IMG/VR virus record: IMGVR_UViG_3300042691_003544
Location: 1-23,121 of that record
Origin: a virus
Length of the DNA stretch: 23,121 nucleotides
Direction: 5' to 3' (one strand)
The position numbers and the translations under genes are program-made. Under the pieces are notes generated by a model. It had not been told where the DNA came from. It did no database searches and was given only the letters and a program-made list of their open reading frames with translations. Shown here in pieces: positions 15,660-23,005 of the stretch (position 1 is its first letter; each line of letters begins with the position of its first letter).

Positions 15660-17536
15660 TATGTATCTCCATAGTTAGTTGCGTAGCCTGCTTCGCAAGC
15701 CACAGGTAAATCGGTACACCAGCTAGGTGCAGTGGACATAATCGTGACAAGATGTTGCTCTGCCTCTGACGCCCTGTCCTCCGGGGCCGTGATGATAATC
15801 TCATCATGTACTTGGAAAGCCACGTGGTAGTGTTGCCCAATGGCAGTCATCTGTTCTGATACAACAATCCTAGCCATCGCTTGAATGAGGTTCTCTGTGA
15901 CCTTACCCCCATAGATTTTTGTCCATGAGATGTCGTCTGTCTGCCCAGTCATCACTCTGTCTTTGATTGCCTTACGATATGTTCGTGCGTCACCGATGTA
16001 CTCGTAGTTCGTTCCGTTGATGCGGAGTGCGGGGTAGCGTATATACAATCCGTTAGGCAGCCTTATGCCCTGCTCGTCATACTCCAACATCTTGGCAATA
16101 GAACCTGTCTGTCTTGCTACGATACCACCCAGTGCGCTTCCACACTTCTGCCACAAGGAAACAATCTTGTGATTCTTTTGCCGATACAAACGCACAATCC
16201 TGTCGGCTTGGTCTAGGCTAATCTTCACACTAATATCACCTTGTCCAATCTCTAGGGTGCGTCTGAACTTCTCAGCCCCCATGCCGTAGCCAAGTCCCAA
16301 GATACAAGTCTTACCAACAAAGCGTTCTATCTTGTCAGCCTTGGTTATGGCTCGCCCATAAACTTCCGATGCGAACTCACTATATACATCACGACCTTGT
16401 GCGAACGCACTAACTAAATCGTGTTGCTCTGCTACCCAAGCTACCATGCGAGCTTCAATCTGTGATGAATCACATGCCACAAGAACTTGTCCGTTAGGTG
16501 CTTTCAATGCACGGCGGATTGTGTTGTTCCCACGAGCAGGCAAGTTTTGTAAGTTCAGCTTGTCACCCCCTGAGAACCTGCCTGTGTGCGCACCATAATA
16601 GTTGAGCATGATTGGCAGGCGACCTCGCTCGGACACCCCAATCAAATTCTCGGTGCGAGTTTCTTCTAGTGTGGACTTCACGCCGAGCCTCGCAGCGACC
16701 GCGACCTGAACCTTCTCATTAGGATGCTCGAGAAGTTCGATGAACTCCTTGTCGGTCTTTCCGAACGCAAATGTTTCCTTGCCTGTGCGCAGACTTGTTT
16801 TAGTTGGGGGGTCAATCCCCAAGTTAGTTAGGTACTTCGCAAAGATTTGATTACTCATCAACGTCTTGGTGATTGCTTCGTCACTAATACCAGTGAGTCC
16901 CATGTCGGTGATAAGGTCACGCTTCTTTGCTTTGACTTCCTCAAGATGTTGTTGTAAAAGTTCTTTGTCAAGTTCAATCGTAGGCTCGGTGTACATGCGT
17001 AGCGTTTGGTCAATGACCATCAACTCACTGGTAGGAAATCCTTTGCACAATTTCTTGAACAACTGGTAAGTTAACTCCACATCGTTCTTGCAGTACTCCC
17101 CGTACTGGGCAAGTTCTGCGGGGGTGAAGTCAGATTTCCTTTTCCCTAGCGCATTGAGAACGTCATCACCTTTAGCCCCCAACTTATAGTAAGTAGCCAA
17201 GGCTTTGAGCGAACCCCCCACAGTCATCTGATGGGTTGGTCTTGCCATAGATAAAGTATCAAGCCACAACTTCGGCTTGATTCCATAGTGCCACGATAAG
17301 ATTGCCCCATCAAAGGCGGTGTTGTGACAAAGGATTGCTTTGTCTTTATAGTCCAACGACTTCAAGAACTTGGCAGGGTCACTGCCTGAGTACCAGTCGG
17401 TAGGGTAGTTGTTAACCTTGATGCCTACCCCGATGACCTCAAACAAATCGCTACGAACATATTGTTCGGTGGTCATCTTTGACAAGGAGAAGTCCTTGTC
17501 GTAGTAGGTTTCAAAGTCAATGGTCACAATGTCCAT
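15659..17536 (-). CDS. Family A DNA polymerase with 3'-5' proofreading exonuclease
   Basis: This is the replicative polymerase, 625 residues from the ATG at 17536. An ATG eight codons upstream (17560) is also in frame, but it has no ribosome site and lies inside the small upstream membrane-peptide gene; the chosen ATG directly follows that gene's stop and has a GAAAGAAG upstream. Proofreading residues are complete: D7/E9 in IDFET, N72/D76 in HNTAFDG, Y148/D152 in YCKNDVEL. Polymerase motifs are complete: A VACDSSQIEAR with D356; B RFVGKTCILGLGYGMG with R405, K409 and Y417; C VHDE with D578. The residue matching E. coli Phe762 is leucine (L413). There is no 5'-3' exonuclease domain, as usual for phage enzymes of this size. 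Confidence 0.95.
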   Translation of the reverse strand: MDIVTIDFETYYDKDFSLSKMTTEQYVRSDLFEVIGVGIKVNNYPTDWYSGSDPAKFLKSLDYKDKAILCHNTAFDGAILSWHYGIKPKLWLDTLSMARPTHQMTVGGSLKALATYYKLGAKGDDVLNALGKRKSDFTPAELAQYGEYCKNDVELTYQLFKKLCKGFPTSELMVIDQTLRMYTEPTIELDKELLQQHLEEVKAKKRDLITDMGLTGISDEAITKTLMSNQIFAKYLTNLGIDPPTKTSLRTGKETFAFGKTDKEFIELLEHPNEKVQVAVAARLGVKSTLEETRTENLIGVSERGRLPIMLNYYGAHTGRFSGGDKLNLQNLPARGNNTIRRALKAPNGQVLVACDSSQIEARMVAWVAEQHDLVSAFAQGRDVYSEFASEVYGRAITKADKIERFVGKTCILGLGYGMGAEKFRRTLEIGQGDISVKISLDQADRIVRLYRQKNHKIVSLWQKCGSALGGIVARQTGSIAKMLEYDEQGIRLPNGLYIRYPALRINGTNYEYIGDARTYRKAIKDRVMTGQTDDISWTKIYGGKVTENLIQAMARIVVSEQMTAIGQHYHVAFQVHDEIIITAPEDRASEAEQHLVTIMSTAPSWCTDLPVACEAGYATNYGDT

Positions 17537-17538
17537 AA

Positions 17539-17685
17539 TTATTTTCTTCTTTCTAGCCATATGAGTGCGTACACAAACATGGCAAAAACTAAAACAAAAG
17601 AACCGATGACTATGACTGCGAACTTAATCCCAAACCATAGTGCATCAGCCATTACAAGAGCGAACATCAGAAGGAAGTCACTCAT
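17539..17685 (-). CDS. 48-residue single-span membrane protein
   Basis: This small ORF fills the gap between the DUF3310 gene and the polymerase gene. It starts MSDFLLMFALVMADALWFG, continues with a second strongly hydrophobic stretch (about residues 21-43: KFAVIVIGSFVLVFAMFVYA) and ends with the basic tail LERRK. The pattern is one or two membrane segments with a cytoplasmic basic end. Its ATG overlaps the stop of the upstream gene by eight bases, GAGG lies nine bases before it, and its stop sits three bases before the polymerase ATG. The tight fit on both sides supports translation. The function is unknown. Confidence 0.6.
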   Translation of the reverse strand: MSDFLLMFALVMADALWFGIKFAVIVIGSFVLVFAMFVYALIWLERRK

Positions 17686-18070
17686 CACCTCTTACCTCAA
17701 CAAGTTTGTCGATGTAGTGCCGTGCTTTCTTGATGTCGGCAATGCCACCTTTAACATCACAACGTGCAAGATATTTGATAGCGTTACCACGTAGGAATCC
17801 TGCGAACTGCTCAGGTGTCATCCATGCTTCCATTGCTACCCAAGGTTGTACGTTCATATTTTTGTAGTGACTTCCACCAACTTGTTGTTGGTCGGCTTTG
17901 CCACTTGCTACGGGGTGTGCCTTGTCTAGCATAGAACCACTAAGCACACGCTTGCGTACCGCATAGATAAGGGGTAGCGCACACTTGAACTTCGTGGCAA
18001 CTTCTTTGGGTACGGCACTTGGGTTTGCCAAGAGATACTCTGCGACCTTCGTTGATTTAGATTTTTTCAT
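17678..18070 (-). CDS. DUF3310 phage protein with N-terminal helix-turn-helix
   Basis: This 130-residue protein has two parts. Residues about 5-42 look like a small helix-turn-helix (KVAEYLLANPSAVPKEVATK then LIYAVRKRV). Residues about 62-127 match the DUF3310 family: QVGGSHYKNMNVQPW, GNAIKYLARCDVKGG and KARHYIDKL. DUF3310 proteins are widespread in tailed phages and are sometimes annotated as nucleotide kinase-like, without solid proof. The HTH fusion suggests DNA binding. The gene overlaps the upstream one by four bases (ATGA). Confidence 0.82.
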   Translation of the reverse strand: MKKSKSTKVAEYLLANPSAVPKEVATKFKCALPLIYAVRKRVLSGSMLDKAHPVASGKADQQQVGGSHYKNMNVQPWVAMEAWMTPEQFAGFLRGNAIKYLARCDVKGGIADIKKARHYIDKLVEVRGDE

Positions 18071-18264
18071 TTGTCTTTTCCTACTGAGTTAAGCCATGCA
18101 CATTCTTCCTCTAACACCTTGACCCGTGCACGTAATAGGTCAATGTCCTTCTGTTGTTCAGCCCATGAGGCATCCCATACATCCTTACTCCATCCACCAT
18201 CATCTTCGTACGCTACACCCCCAATAAAGTTTGCATACGTACCATCACGCTTTTGAATGTCCAT
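18067..18264 (-). CDS. Small phage protein with C-terminal coiled coil
   Basis: This 65-residue protein begins MDIQKRDGTYANFIGGVAYE, is Trp-rich in the middle (GGWSKDVWDASWAEQQ) and ends in a heptad-like helix (DLLRARVKVLEEECAWL) that probably forms a coiled coil. A strong AGGAG precedes the ATG at good spacing. It is coupled by an ATGA overlap to the DUF3310 gene downstream. I do not recognise the family. Confidence 0.65.
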   Translation of the reverse strand: MDIQKRDGTYANFIGGVAYEDDGGWSKDVWDASWAEQQKDIDLLRARVKVLEEECAWLNSVGKDK

Positions 18265-18272
18265 ATCGACTC

Positions 18273-18362
18273 CTAGTTAATTAAGATAAGACTGCCTACG
18301 ATTACTGCAAATAGCAAATACCAAATAGCAAACAGTTGCCATACACTATCTCCTTGATACAT
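18273..18362 (-). CDS. 29-residue single-span membrane peptide
   Basis: A short ORF in the 108-base gap between the zinc-ribbon gene and the 65-residue gene. The peptide begins MYQGDSVWQLFAIWYLLFAV and is hydrophobic to its end. A textbook ribosome site, AAAGGAG, lies six bases before its ATG and starts within the stop of the upstream gene. Its TAG overlaps the ribosome site of the next gene. The strong site and membrane-like composition favour real translation. An overlapping 21-residue ORF in another frame (ATG 16 bases further down) is less convincing. The function is unknown. Confidence 0.5.
   Translation of the reverse strand: MYQGDSVWQLFAIWYLLFAVIVGSLILIN
18308..18332. repeat. Direct repeat CAAATAGCAAA, two copies
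   Basis: Two exact copies of an 11-base sequence at 18308-18318 and 18322-18332, 14 bases apart, lie inside the 29-residue peptide ORF. The spacing is not a multiple of three, so the repeat does not simply reflect repeated amino acids. It could be iteron-like, a protein-binding site, or chance in an AT-rich gap. Confidence 0.35.
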
Positions 18363-18372
18363 ACGTTCTCCT

Positions 18373-18738
18373 TTACCAGTCGTCACCTTTCGGTATGTCA
18401 ATACCCAAGTCCTCATAGTTTGAGTACTGGTTATCCTCATCTGCATCTTCAAACATAGACTTCGTTGGGGTATGTTTAACTACAACTTGTTTCTCTGTCT
18501 TTGGCTTGGCTTTCTTAGGCACACCATAGAAAGCAGACATAAGCGTATCGGTTGCTTTCTCTACGTTTATCTTCTTAGCTTTCTTTGGTGCTTTGCGCAG
18601 AGGGGCACTCTCCCATCCTTCAAGAGTAGCACCCCTAACACCACACTTACATGACCATCGCCTGCGGGTCTGTACTGTGACTGCGTTCCATCGTGTGTCT
18701 AGGCACTTCATTCGGGTTTTGCACTGTGGGCATTTCAT
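18373..18738 (-). CDS. Zinc-ribbon phage protein
   Basis: The start is set at the ATG at 18738 (121 residues); a TTG four codons upstream is possible, but TTGGAG then serves as the ribosome site of the ATG. The N-terminus is a zinc ribbon: MKCPQC with C3 and C6, then DTRWNAVTVQTRRRWSCKC with C30 and C32. The spacing and the Arg run resemble NrdR and Ogr/Delta-type zinc ribbons that bind DNA or RNA polymerase. A Lys-rich linker (KAPKKAKKINVEK) leads to an acidic C-terminus (FEDADEDNQYSNYEDLGIDI). A regulatory or nucleic acid-binding role is inferred. The first 92 bases overlap, in another frame, the end of the upstream 299-residue gene. Confidence 0.75.
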   Translation of the reverse strand: MKCPQCKTRMKCLDTRWNAVTVQTRRRWSCKCGVRGATLEGWESAPLRKAPKKAKKINVEKATDTLMSAFYGVPKKAKPKTEKQVVVKHTPTKSMFEDADEDNQYSNYEDLGIDIPKGDDW

Positions 18739-19546
18739 TAAACACTCCAAACTTTCTACGTAAATCTATACTGTAAGTAGTACATACTTTGTCTACTTCC
18801 TCAATGACTTCTTCTACTGATACTGTTGAAGAATAATATCCTGTACTAACAGATTTTATAAATCCTTTTAGTAAGTCTATCGAACACTCACCATCTCTGA
18901 GGGATGTGTATAGAACTTCTTGCCATGTATCAGAACCCCAGTCAGGCATCTCCCATTGGTGACGATTGATACCTACACGTTCTGCTTCTACTTTTTTAAT
19001 GAGTGATTCAAGTACACCCATCCGTGCTCGTACTTTAATCGCCATTTTGAATTTACGCAATGCACGTAACCACATTAGTTTGTTTTCTTTTATCACATCA
19101 GTACTGTTAAGAGGTGGCTTTGCATTAGTAGGTTCATAAGTATTGAGGTCAAACTGTAAGCCATCAAACACATCGTAAGCAGGCGCAGTTTTAAAGTAGT
19201 CCCATGTATAACCATCGGGATGGTCTTTACAATACTTTCTATACCCAGTAGTAGATGTTACTGTGTATCTACCAGTAGCTTTACGTGTCCATAGGAATGG
19301 AATAGCACGTTGGAGTGCTTGGCTCAGAGTGATGCTACAACGTCTTGCTTCTTGTGAAGTTAACTTAAACGTAAACTTGTTGTCAGGTGTGAATACACCG
19401 ACTACTGCTGTATCGAATCGTAGTTCATAGGTATCACCTACCTTATACATACGTGCCCATGACTGCACGGGTCTACCTGCATCAGGGTTACGTGCCCTTG
19501 TAAACCACTCAGCAACTTCTCCATACGAAAGTTTATCTGTACGCAT
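18647..19546 (-). CDS. Phage protein of unknown function, 299 residues
   Basis: No domain is recognised. The protein is soluble-looking and rich in Trp, Tyr and Lys/Arg, with motifs such as SYGEVAEWFTRARNPD at the N-terminus, a central basic helix (WLRALRKFKMAIKVRARM) and acidic VEEVIEEVDK near 245. A good ribosome site (AAGGAA) precedes the ATG. The final 31 residues (from about FGVFNEMP) are coded in a 92-base overlap with the zinc-ribbon gene and look unstructured. The gene lies in the AT-richest part of the window. Confidence 0.6.
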   Translation of the reverse strand: MRTDKLSYGEVAEWFTRARNPDAGRPVQSWARMYKVGDTYELRFDTAVVGVFTPDNKFTFKLTSQEARRCSITLSQALQRAIPFLWTRKATGRYTVTSTTGYRKYCKDHPDGYTWDYFKTAPAYDVFDGLQFDLNTYEPTNAKPPLNSTDVIKENKLMWLRALRKFKMAIKVRARMGVLESLIKKVEAERVGINRHQWEMPDWGSDTWQEVLYTSLRDGECSIDLLKGFIKSVSTGYYSSTVSVEEVIEEVDKVCTTYSIDLRRKFGVFNEMPTVQNPNEVPRHTMERSHSTDPQAMVM

Positions 19547-19555
19547 ATCTATTCC

Positions 19556-20191
19556 TTATCTTGTTAGTTTGTGTGCTACTACTGTTGCGGTTAAAGAACC
19601 CAAGTCCACATCCACTTGCGTGTCGGTCTTGGTACGTTCAACTATCTTGCGATGGCGTTCCTTATACTCCTCAGGAATCAAGTCCCATAAGGGTTGCCAC
19701 ATCTTGAGGGCAGGGGCTAAGGTTGCATGTGCATTGATAATCTTCTTGACTTGTTCCACAAAAAGAGTTCTGCGTTCAGTCACTAAGCGTACTCTTTCCT
19801 TGTATGCAATAGCTTCTGCTTTGATGTCCTCAAACAAAGTAATATCTTTAAGTGTGAGTTCCGTATTGGAATAGTAGCCTGTGTTCTTTACTGGAAAGTC
19901 ATCAGTCTTAGGTATGCTATACGGATAAGGTCGCTTGTTAGTTAGGGGGCATGCTATGTTTAAGTCAACGTCACCAACTTTAGCGATAGTTATTTTTTCT
20001 ACCTCGTTAAAAAAGCAAGAAGGTAATGCGTTCATTGAAGGAATATACGATGCGAACATGCGGTTGTATACCCTGTCTGCCCAGTCTTTAGGATAAGATT
20101 GTACTGCTTCATCTACCTGCTTATCAAAAATTCTCATTGCATTTTTAACAATAGTTTCTTGTAGTTCTTTACTAAATCTTACTGTTGCCAT
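19556..20191 (-). CDS. Possible Nmad5-type nucleotide-modification associated protein
   Basis: This 211-residue protein shows features I associate with the Nmad5 phage family. The N-terminal FSKELQETIVKNAMRIF is followed by NRMFASYIPSMNALPSCFF. The C-terminal half has a long helix (RVRLVTERRTLFVEQVKKII), then LAPALKMWQPLWDLIPEE. Nmad proteins were predicted by genome context to act in base modification or its control in phages; no biochemistry is assigned to Nmad5. The call is by remembered pattern, not by search, so treat it as tentative. It is preceded by AAGGGAG and starts one base after the stop of the upstream small gene. Confidence 0.45.
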   Translation of the reverse strand: MATVRFSKELQETIVKNAMRIFDKQVDEAVQSYPKDWADRVYNRMFASYIPSMNALPSCFFNEVEKITIAKVGDVDLNIACPLTNKRPYPYSIPKTDDFPVKNTGYYSNTELTLKDITLFEDIKAEAIAYKERVRLVTERRTLFVEQVKKIINAHATLAPALKMWQPLWDLIPEEYKERHRKIVERTKTDTQVDVDLGSLTATVVAHKLTR

Positions 20192-20192
20192 G

Positions 20193-20405
20193 TCATTCTC
20201 CCTTCTTGGTTAGGTTATATATTGTTATCTGTGCTTGCTCTAACACCTCGTCAATGTTAAGCATCTCTTGGGTCGCAGGGTCATCAGGGTATAACTCCTT
20301 GACAAGATACGATAAGTTGTTGATTGTTTGTATCGCTTGGTCTGCTACGTTCATACGTATCTCCTGCTTTAGTTGTTTATAAAACGGGCTAACTATCACC
20401 ATCAT
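20193..20405 (-). CDS. Small phage protein, two possible starts
   Basis: From the ATG at 20405 the product is 70 residues; from an internal in-frame ATG at 20354 it is 53 residues. Both starts have a strong AGGAG at good spacing. The first overlaps the upstream gene by 17 bases. The shared part is helical (NVADQAIQTINNLSYLVKEL) and acidic, with no recognised domain. The shorter form may be the main one because its ribosome site lies outside the upstream gene. Confidence 0.6.
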   Translation of the reverse strand: MMVIVSPFYKQLKQEIRMNVADQAIQTINNLSYLVKELYPDDPATQEMLNIDEVLEQAQITIYNLTKKGE

Positions 20406-20970
20406 TTATCTCCTGTAAGTTATTAGCTTCAATAGTTTCTTTAACTGCTTTATCGCTAGTTAAGTGGTCGTAGTCACGCTCAAGGTCACGATACAACTTC
20501 TGCATGTAACCTTTAAAAATAGCTATGCTCTCTGCTTCAAAATCAATCATGTCTTGGGTCAATGCCATGTCTAATGCCGTAGCAACTTGCTCGTGCGTTT
20601 CTGTTGGTTGGTCAAGGGTATCTGCAAAGTTGTCACAGTCCACGCTAAAACAAGTAGAGTTCTCGTGGTAGTAGTGACCCCTATGCGTAACCTTCAAGTA
20701 CACACTACCGCCATGTTCCATCAACTTGCGTATCGCTATGTACTGGTTAGGCTTGAAGTGCTTGTCGATAAACAACTGTAAGTTATCTATCTTCCCTTCA
20801 AAGCAAGCACCATCACCTTGTGACCAAAAGCCTGAGAAGTAGATGTTATCTACCTCTATGCCAACTTCTGCCATGTCTTGCTTAAAGCAGTCGTACTCTG
20901 AATCCCACCACTTAACATGTTCTACGTTGATGTGTCGGTACTTATCAATCAGGCTTTCGGATATGTTCAT
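20389..20970 (-). CDS. Conserved phage protein with FSGFWSQGDGA motif
   Basis: This 193-residue protein contains IYFSGFWSQGDGACFEG around 43-60, a signature I recall from a family of tailed-phage proteins of unknown function. It is followed by VYLKVTHRGHYYHENST and a helical acidic C-terminus. The N-terminus (IDKYRHINVEHVKWWDSEYD) also fits that family. A cytoplasmic, host-directed role is often supposed but unproven. It overlaps the upstream vWA gene by four bases (ATGA) and has only a weak ribosome site, so it probably depends on translational coupling. Confidence 0.7.
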   Translation of the reverse strand: MNISESLIDKYRHINVEHVKWWDSEYDCFKQDMAEVGIEVDNIYFSGFWSQGDGACFEGKIDNLQLFIDKHFKPNQYIAIRKLMEHGGSVYLKVTHRGHYYHENSTCFSVDCDNFADTLDQPTETHEQVATALDMALTQDMIDFEAESIAIFKGYMQKLYRDLERDYDHLTSDKAVKETIEANNLQEINDGDS

Positions 20971-22133
20971 GACATCAATACCACTTCACCGAATGGTGCT
21001 TCACCTGCATCGGTAGATACCCACAGTACAGGATAGCTAGGCATATCACCGAAGTCATCACAACATAAGTCGGTTAGGAATACACAGGCTATGGGGTTGA
21101 TGTCATTGTCAGCAAAGTATTTAAACACAGGGCTAAAGGCAGTACCTCCACCGCCGTGTGCCTTGATGTTCAGGCTATCATCACGCTCATACTTCTCGTA
21201 GTGTGATACCTCGCTATCGAAGTACACCACATGGATACATGATGGGTTGCCATCTTCCTTGATAGCGTTAATCTCACCTGCAAACTGGGCAAGAATGTCC
21301 TCATCAATAGACCCTGAGCAGTCAACTGCAATGGCTATCTCACCGAGGGATTCACCACTTGTACTTGGTAGGTATAGCCCTTGGGATAAGAACCTACGAT
21401 TAGGTCTAGCGAATGAGCGTTGGTCACTCTTGCATTTCTCTACGAACTTATGAAGCACATCACGCCAGTCAACCTTAGGTGCAAGTACATCATTGACCAG
21501 TCGCTCTAGTCCTGCACTCATCTTGCCCATCATCTTTGCGGCTTGTGCCGCTTGTGCTACACGTACTTTCCATTCAGCCTGTTGTTGGGCTTGTTCAGCA
21601 GGGGTATTGCCACCATCTTGGCAGTCATCCATAGCTTCAGTACCATCACCACCTGTGCCGTCATCGGGTTCATCGGGCAACAAGTTGTAGATACCATCGG
21701 TTGTTTGGTTGCCTGCTTGGTATAGCTGAGGGTTAAGTAGTCCGAAGGATGGCATCTTGCCAATGTTCTCATCGGTCAGTAGTTGGTTAATAACGTAGTC
21801 ACCTGCCTTGTTCCAACGCTTATGCTGACGTTCGCCTCGTCTGAAGTTATGGTCAAGCATGGGGTGTAAGCACTCATGGGCTACGATGAACTTACGTTCT
21901 TCATCGTTCATCTCTTTGATGAAGTGAGGGTTGTAGCCAATACGCTTGCCGTTAGTCCATGCAGTCTTGCATGTATAGTCTTTAACAAAGGGCATGTTGA
22001 GTGCCACATTGCCAATGAATGGATGCTCAAGTACCAATGCGGTACGTGCCTTAGCAAGTAGCCTATCAAGGGCTACTTCCTCTGCACTTGTCAGAGGCTC
22101 TCGGTCTTTGTGGTTAGGTACGACTGAAGTCAT
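20967..22133 (-). CDS. DUF2201-like metallopeptidase/vWA protein
   Basis: This 388-residue two-domain protein has an N-terminal zincin-like region with HECLH (H86, E87, H90) in FIVAHECLHPMLDH. A Gly/Asp-rich acidic linker (about 154-175) leads to a von Willebrand A-type domain with a MIDAS site, AIAVDCSGSID (D271, S273, S275), then AHGGGGTAFSP and a third metal-ligand region FLTDLCCDD. This matches DUF2201 proteins, which are usually encoded beside MoxR-type AAA ATPases. In that pairing the vWA protein is thought to dock onto the ATPase to insert metals or remodel partner proteins. The gene directly upstream is a DUF3150-like gene, and a possible ATPase lies beyond it. A good AAGGA precedes the ATG. 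Confidence 0.88.
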   Translation of the reverse strand: MTSVVPNHKDREPLTSAEEVALDRLLAKARTALVLEHPFIGNVALNMPFVKDYTCKTAWTNGKRIGYNPHFIKEMNDEERKFIVAHECLHPMLDHNFRRGERQHKRWNKAGDYVINQLLTDENIGKMPSFGLLNPQLYQAGNQTTDGIYNLLPDEPDDGTGGDGTEAMDDCQDGGNTPAEQAQQQAEWKVRVAQAAQAAKMMGKMSAGLERLVNDVLAPKVDWRDVLHKFVEKCKSDQRSFARPNRRFLSQGLYLPSTSGESLGEIAIAVDCSGSIDEDILAQFAGEINAIKEDGNPSCIHVVYFDSEVSHYEKYERDDSLNIKAHGGGGTAFSPVFKYFADNDINPIACVFLTDLCCDDFGDMPSYPVLWVSTDAGEAPFGEVVLMS

Positions 22134-22134
22134 C

Positions 22135-22983
22135 TTAGATTCCTTTCATGAATACGGACATCTTGTCCATGATTTGCTTAGCTTCTACTGCCGTGTCACG
22201 GCGTAGGTCGGGGTCATTACGTAGTGCTTCAGGATGTTTGAGTAATGCACCTTCTACCTCTAGTCTTAAGGCTTCAAGATTAGGGTCATCCATGAAGTTA
22301 AGTCTTGGCAGTAGGGCACACATCTCTTTGGTGTTCTCTACTAAGGTGTCACGGAAGATAGCTTTGGGGTCTGCTAACTTCTCAGCCATATGCTTGACAC
22401 GTTCGTACAGTCTGTCCCATACCTCTTTCATAGCTACGTTCTGTGCTTCTGCTACTCTACGCTCAACATCTTCTTGGATGCGAGTCAGTTCCTCTGAAGC
22501 GATACTCACACGGAAGTCGCTACTTGGTACAGGGAATATCGCCATGTCCATTCTGAACTTACGTGCTATCTCCACCTCATCAGGATAGTCAGCATCGTTA
22601 TACAGTCCGTTGAGTAAACGCTTGGCATCCAGTCGCAACTGGTCATAGTTCTGTATGAACTGGTCAACAAGGTACTGCCATTCATTCTTCTCCTTACGGA
22701 AGTCAGTCATGAAGGCTAGGTAGTTGGCAGAGGGTAGCATCTGCGTACCCTCCATACCCCAAGGTAAAGTATTGTCATAGAACTTAGTGCGGATATGGGT
22801 AGTTTTCTTATGCACATGGTCAAGCAAGTCATTGGCAGGCAGTAATGCCTTGTTGTATCTACCTGCTTGGGTAGATGTGCCGTAGGTATTGGCAACATCT
22901 TGTGTTGCTTTCTTATCGTACTTGCGAGCAGTCCATTGGGATACGGATAACTGTACAAGTAAGGCTCTGTCATTCAGATTCAT
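22135..22983 (-). CDS. Conserved phage protein, DUF3150-like
   Basis: This 282-residue protein is helical, with a conserved-looking N-terminus (RALLVQLSVSQWTARKYDKK) and the patterns GRYNKALLPANDLLDHVHKK and NTLPWGMEGTQMLPSANYLA. These match a protein I recall beside MoxR and vWA genes in phages, related to DUF3150. The C-terminal half is charged and coiled-coil-like (IQEDVERRVAEAQNVAMKEV). No catalytic motif is visible. It lies between the presumed ATPase and the vWA gene and is coupled to the latter (one base between stop and ATG), which suggests a shared complex. A strong AAGGAG precedes its ATG. Confidence 0.7.
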   Translation of the reverse strand: MNLNDRALLVQLSVSQWTARKYDKKATQDVANTYGTSTQAGRYNKALLPANDLLDHVHKKTTHIRTKFYDNTLPWGMEGTQMLPSANYLAFMTDFRKEKNEWQYLVDQFIQNYDQLRLDAKRLLNGLYNDADYPDEVEIARKFRMDMAIFPVPSSDFRVSIASEELTRIQEDVERRVAEAQNVAMKEVWDRLYERVKHMAEKLADPKAIFRDTLVENTKEMCALLPRLNFMDDPNLEALRLEVEGALLKHPEALRNDPDLRRDTAVEAKQIMDKMSVFMKGI

Positions 22984-23005
22984 AGTAGGTACTCCTTCTG
23001 TTGGT

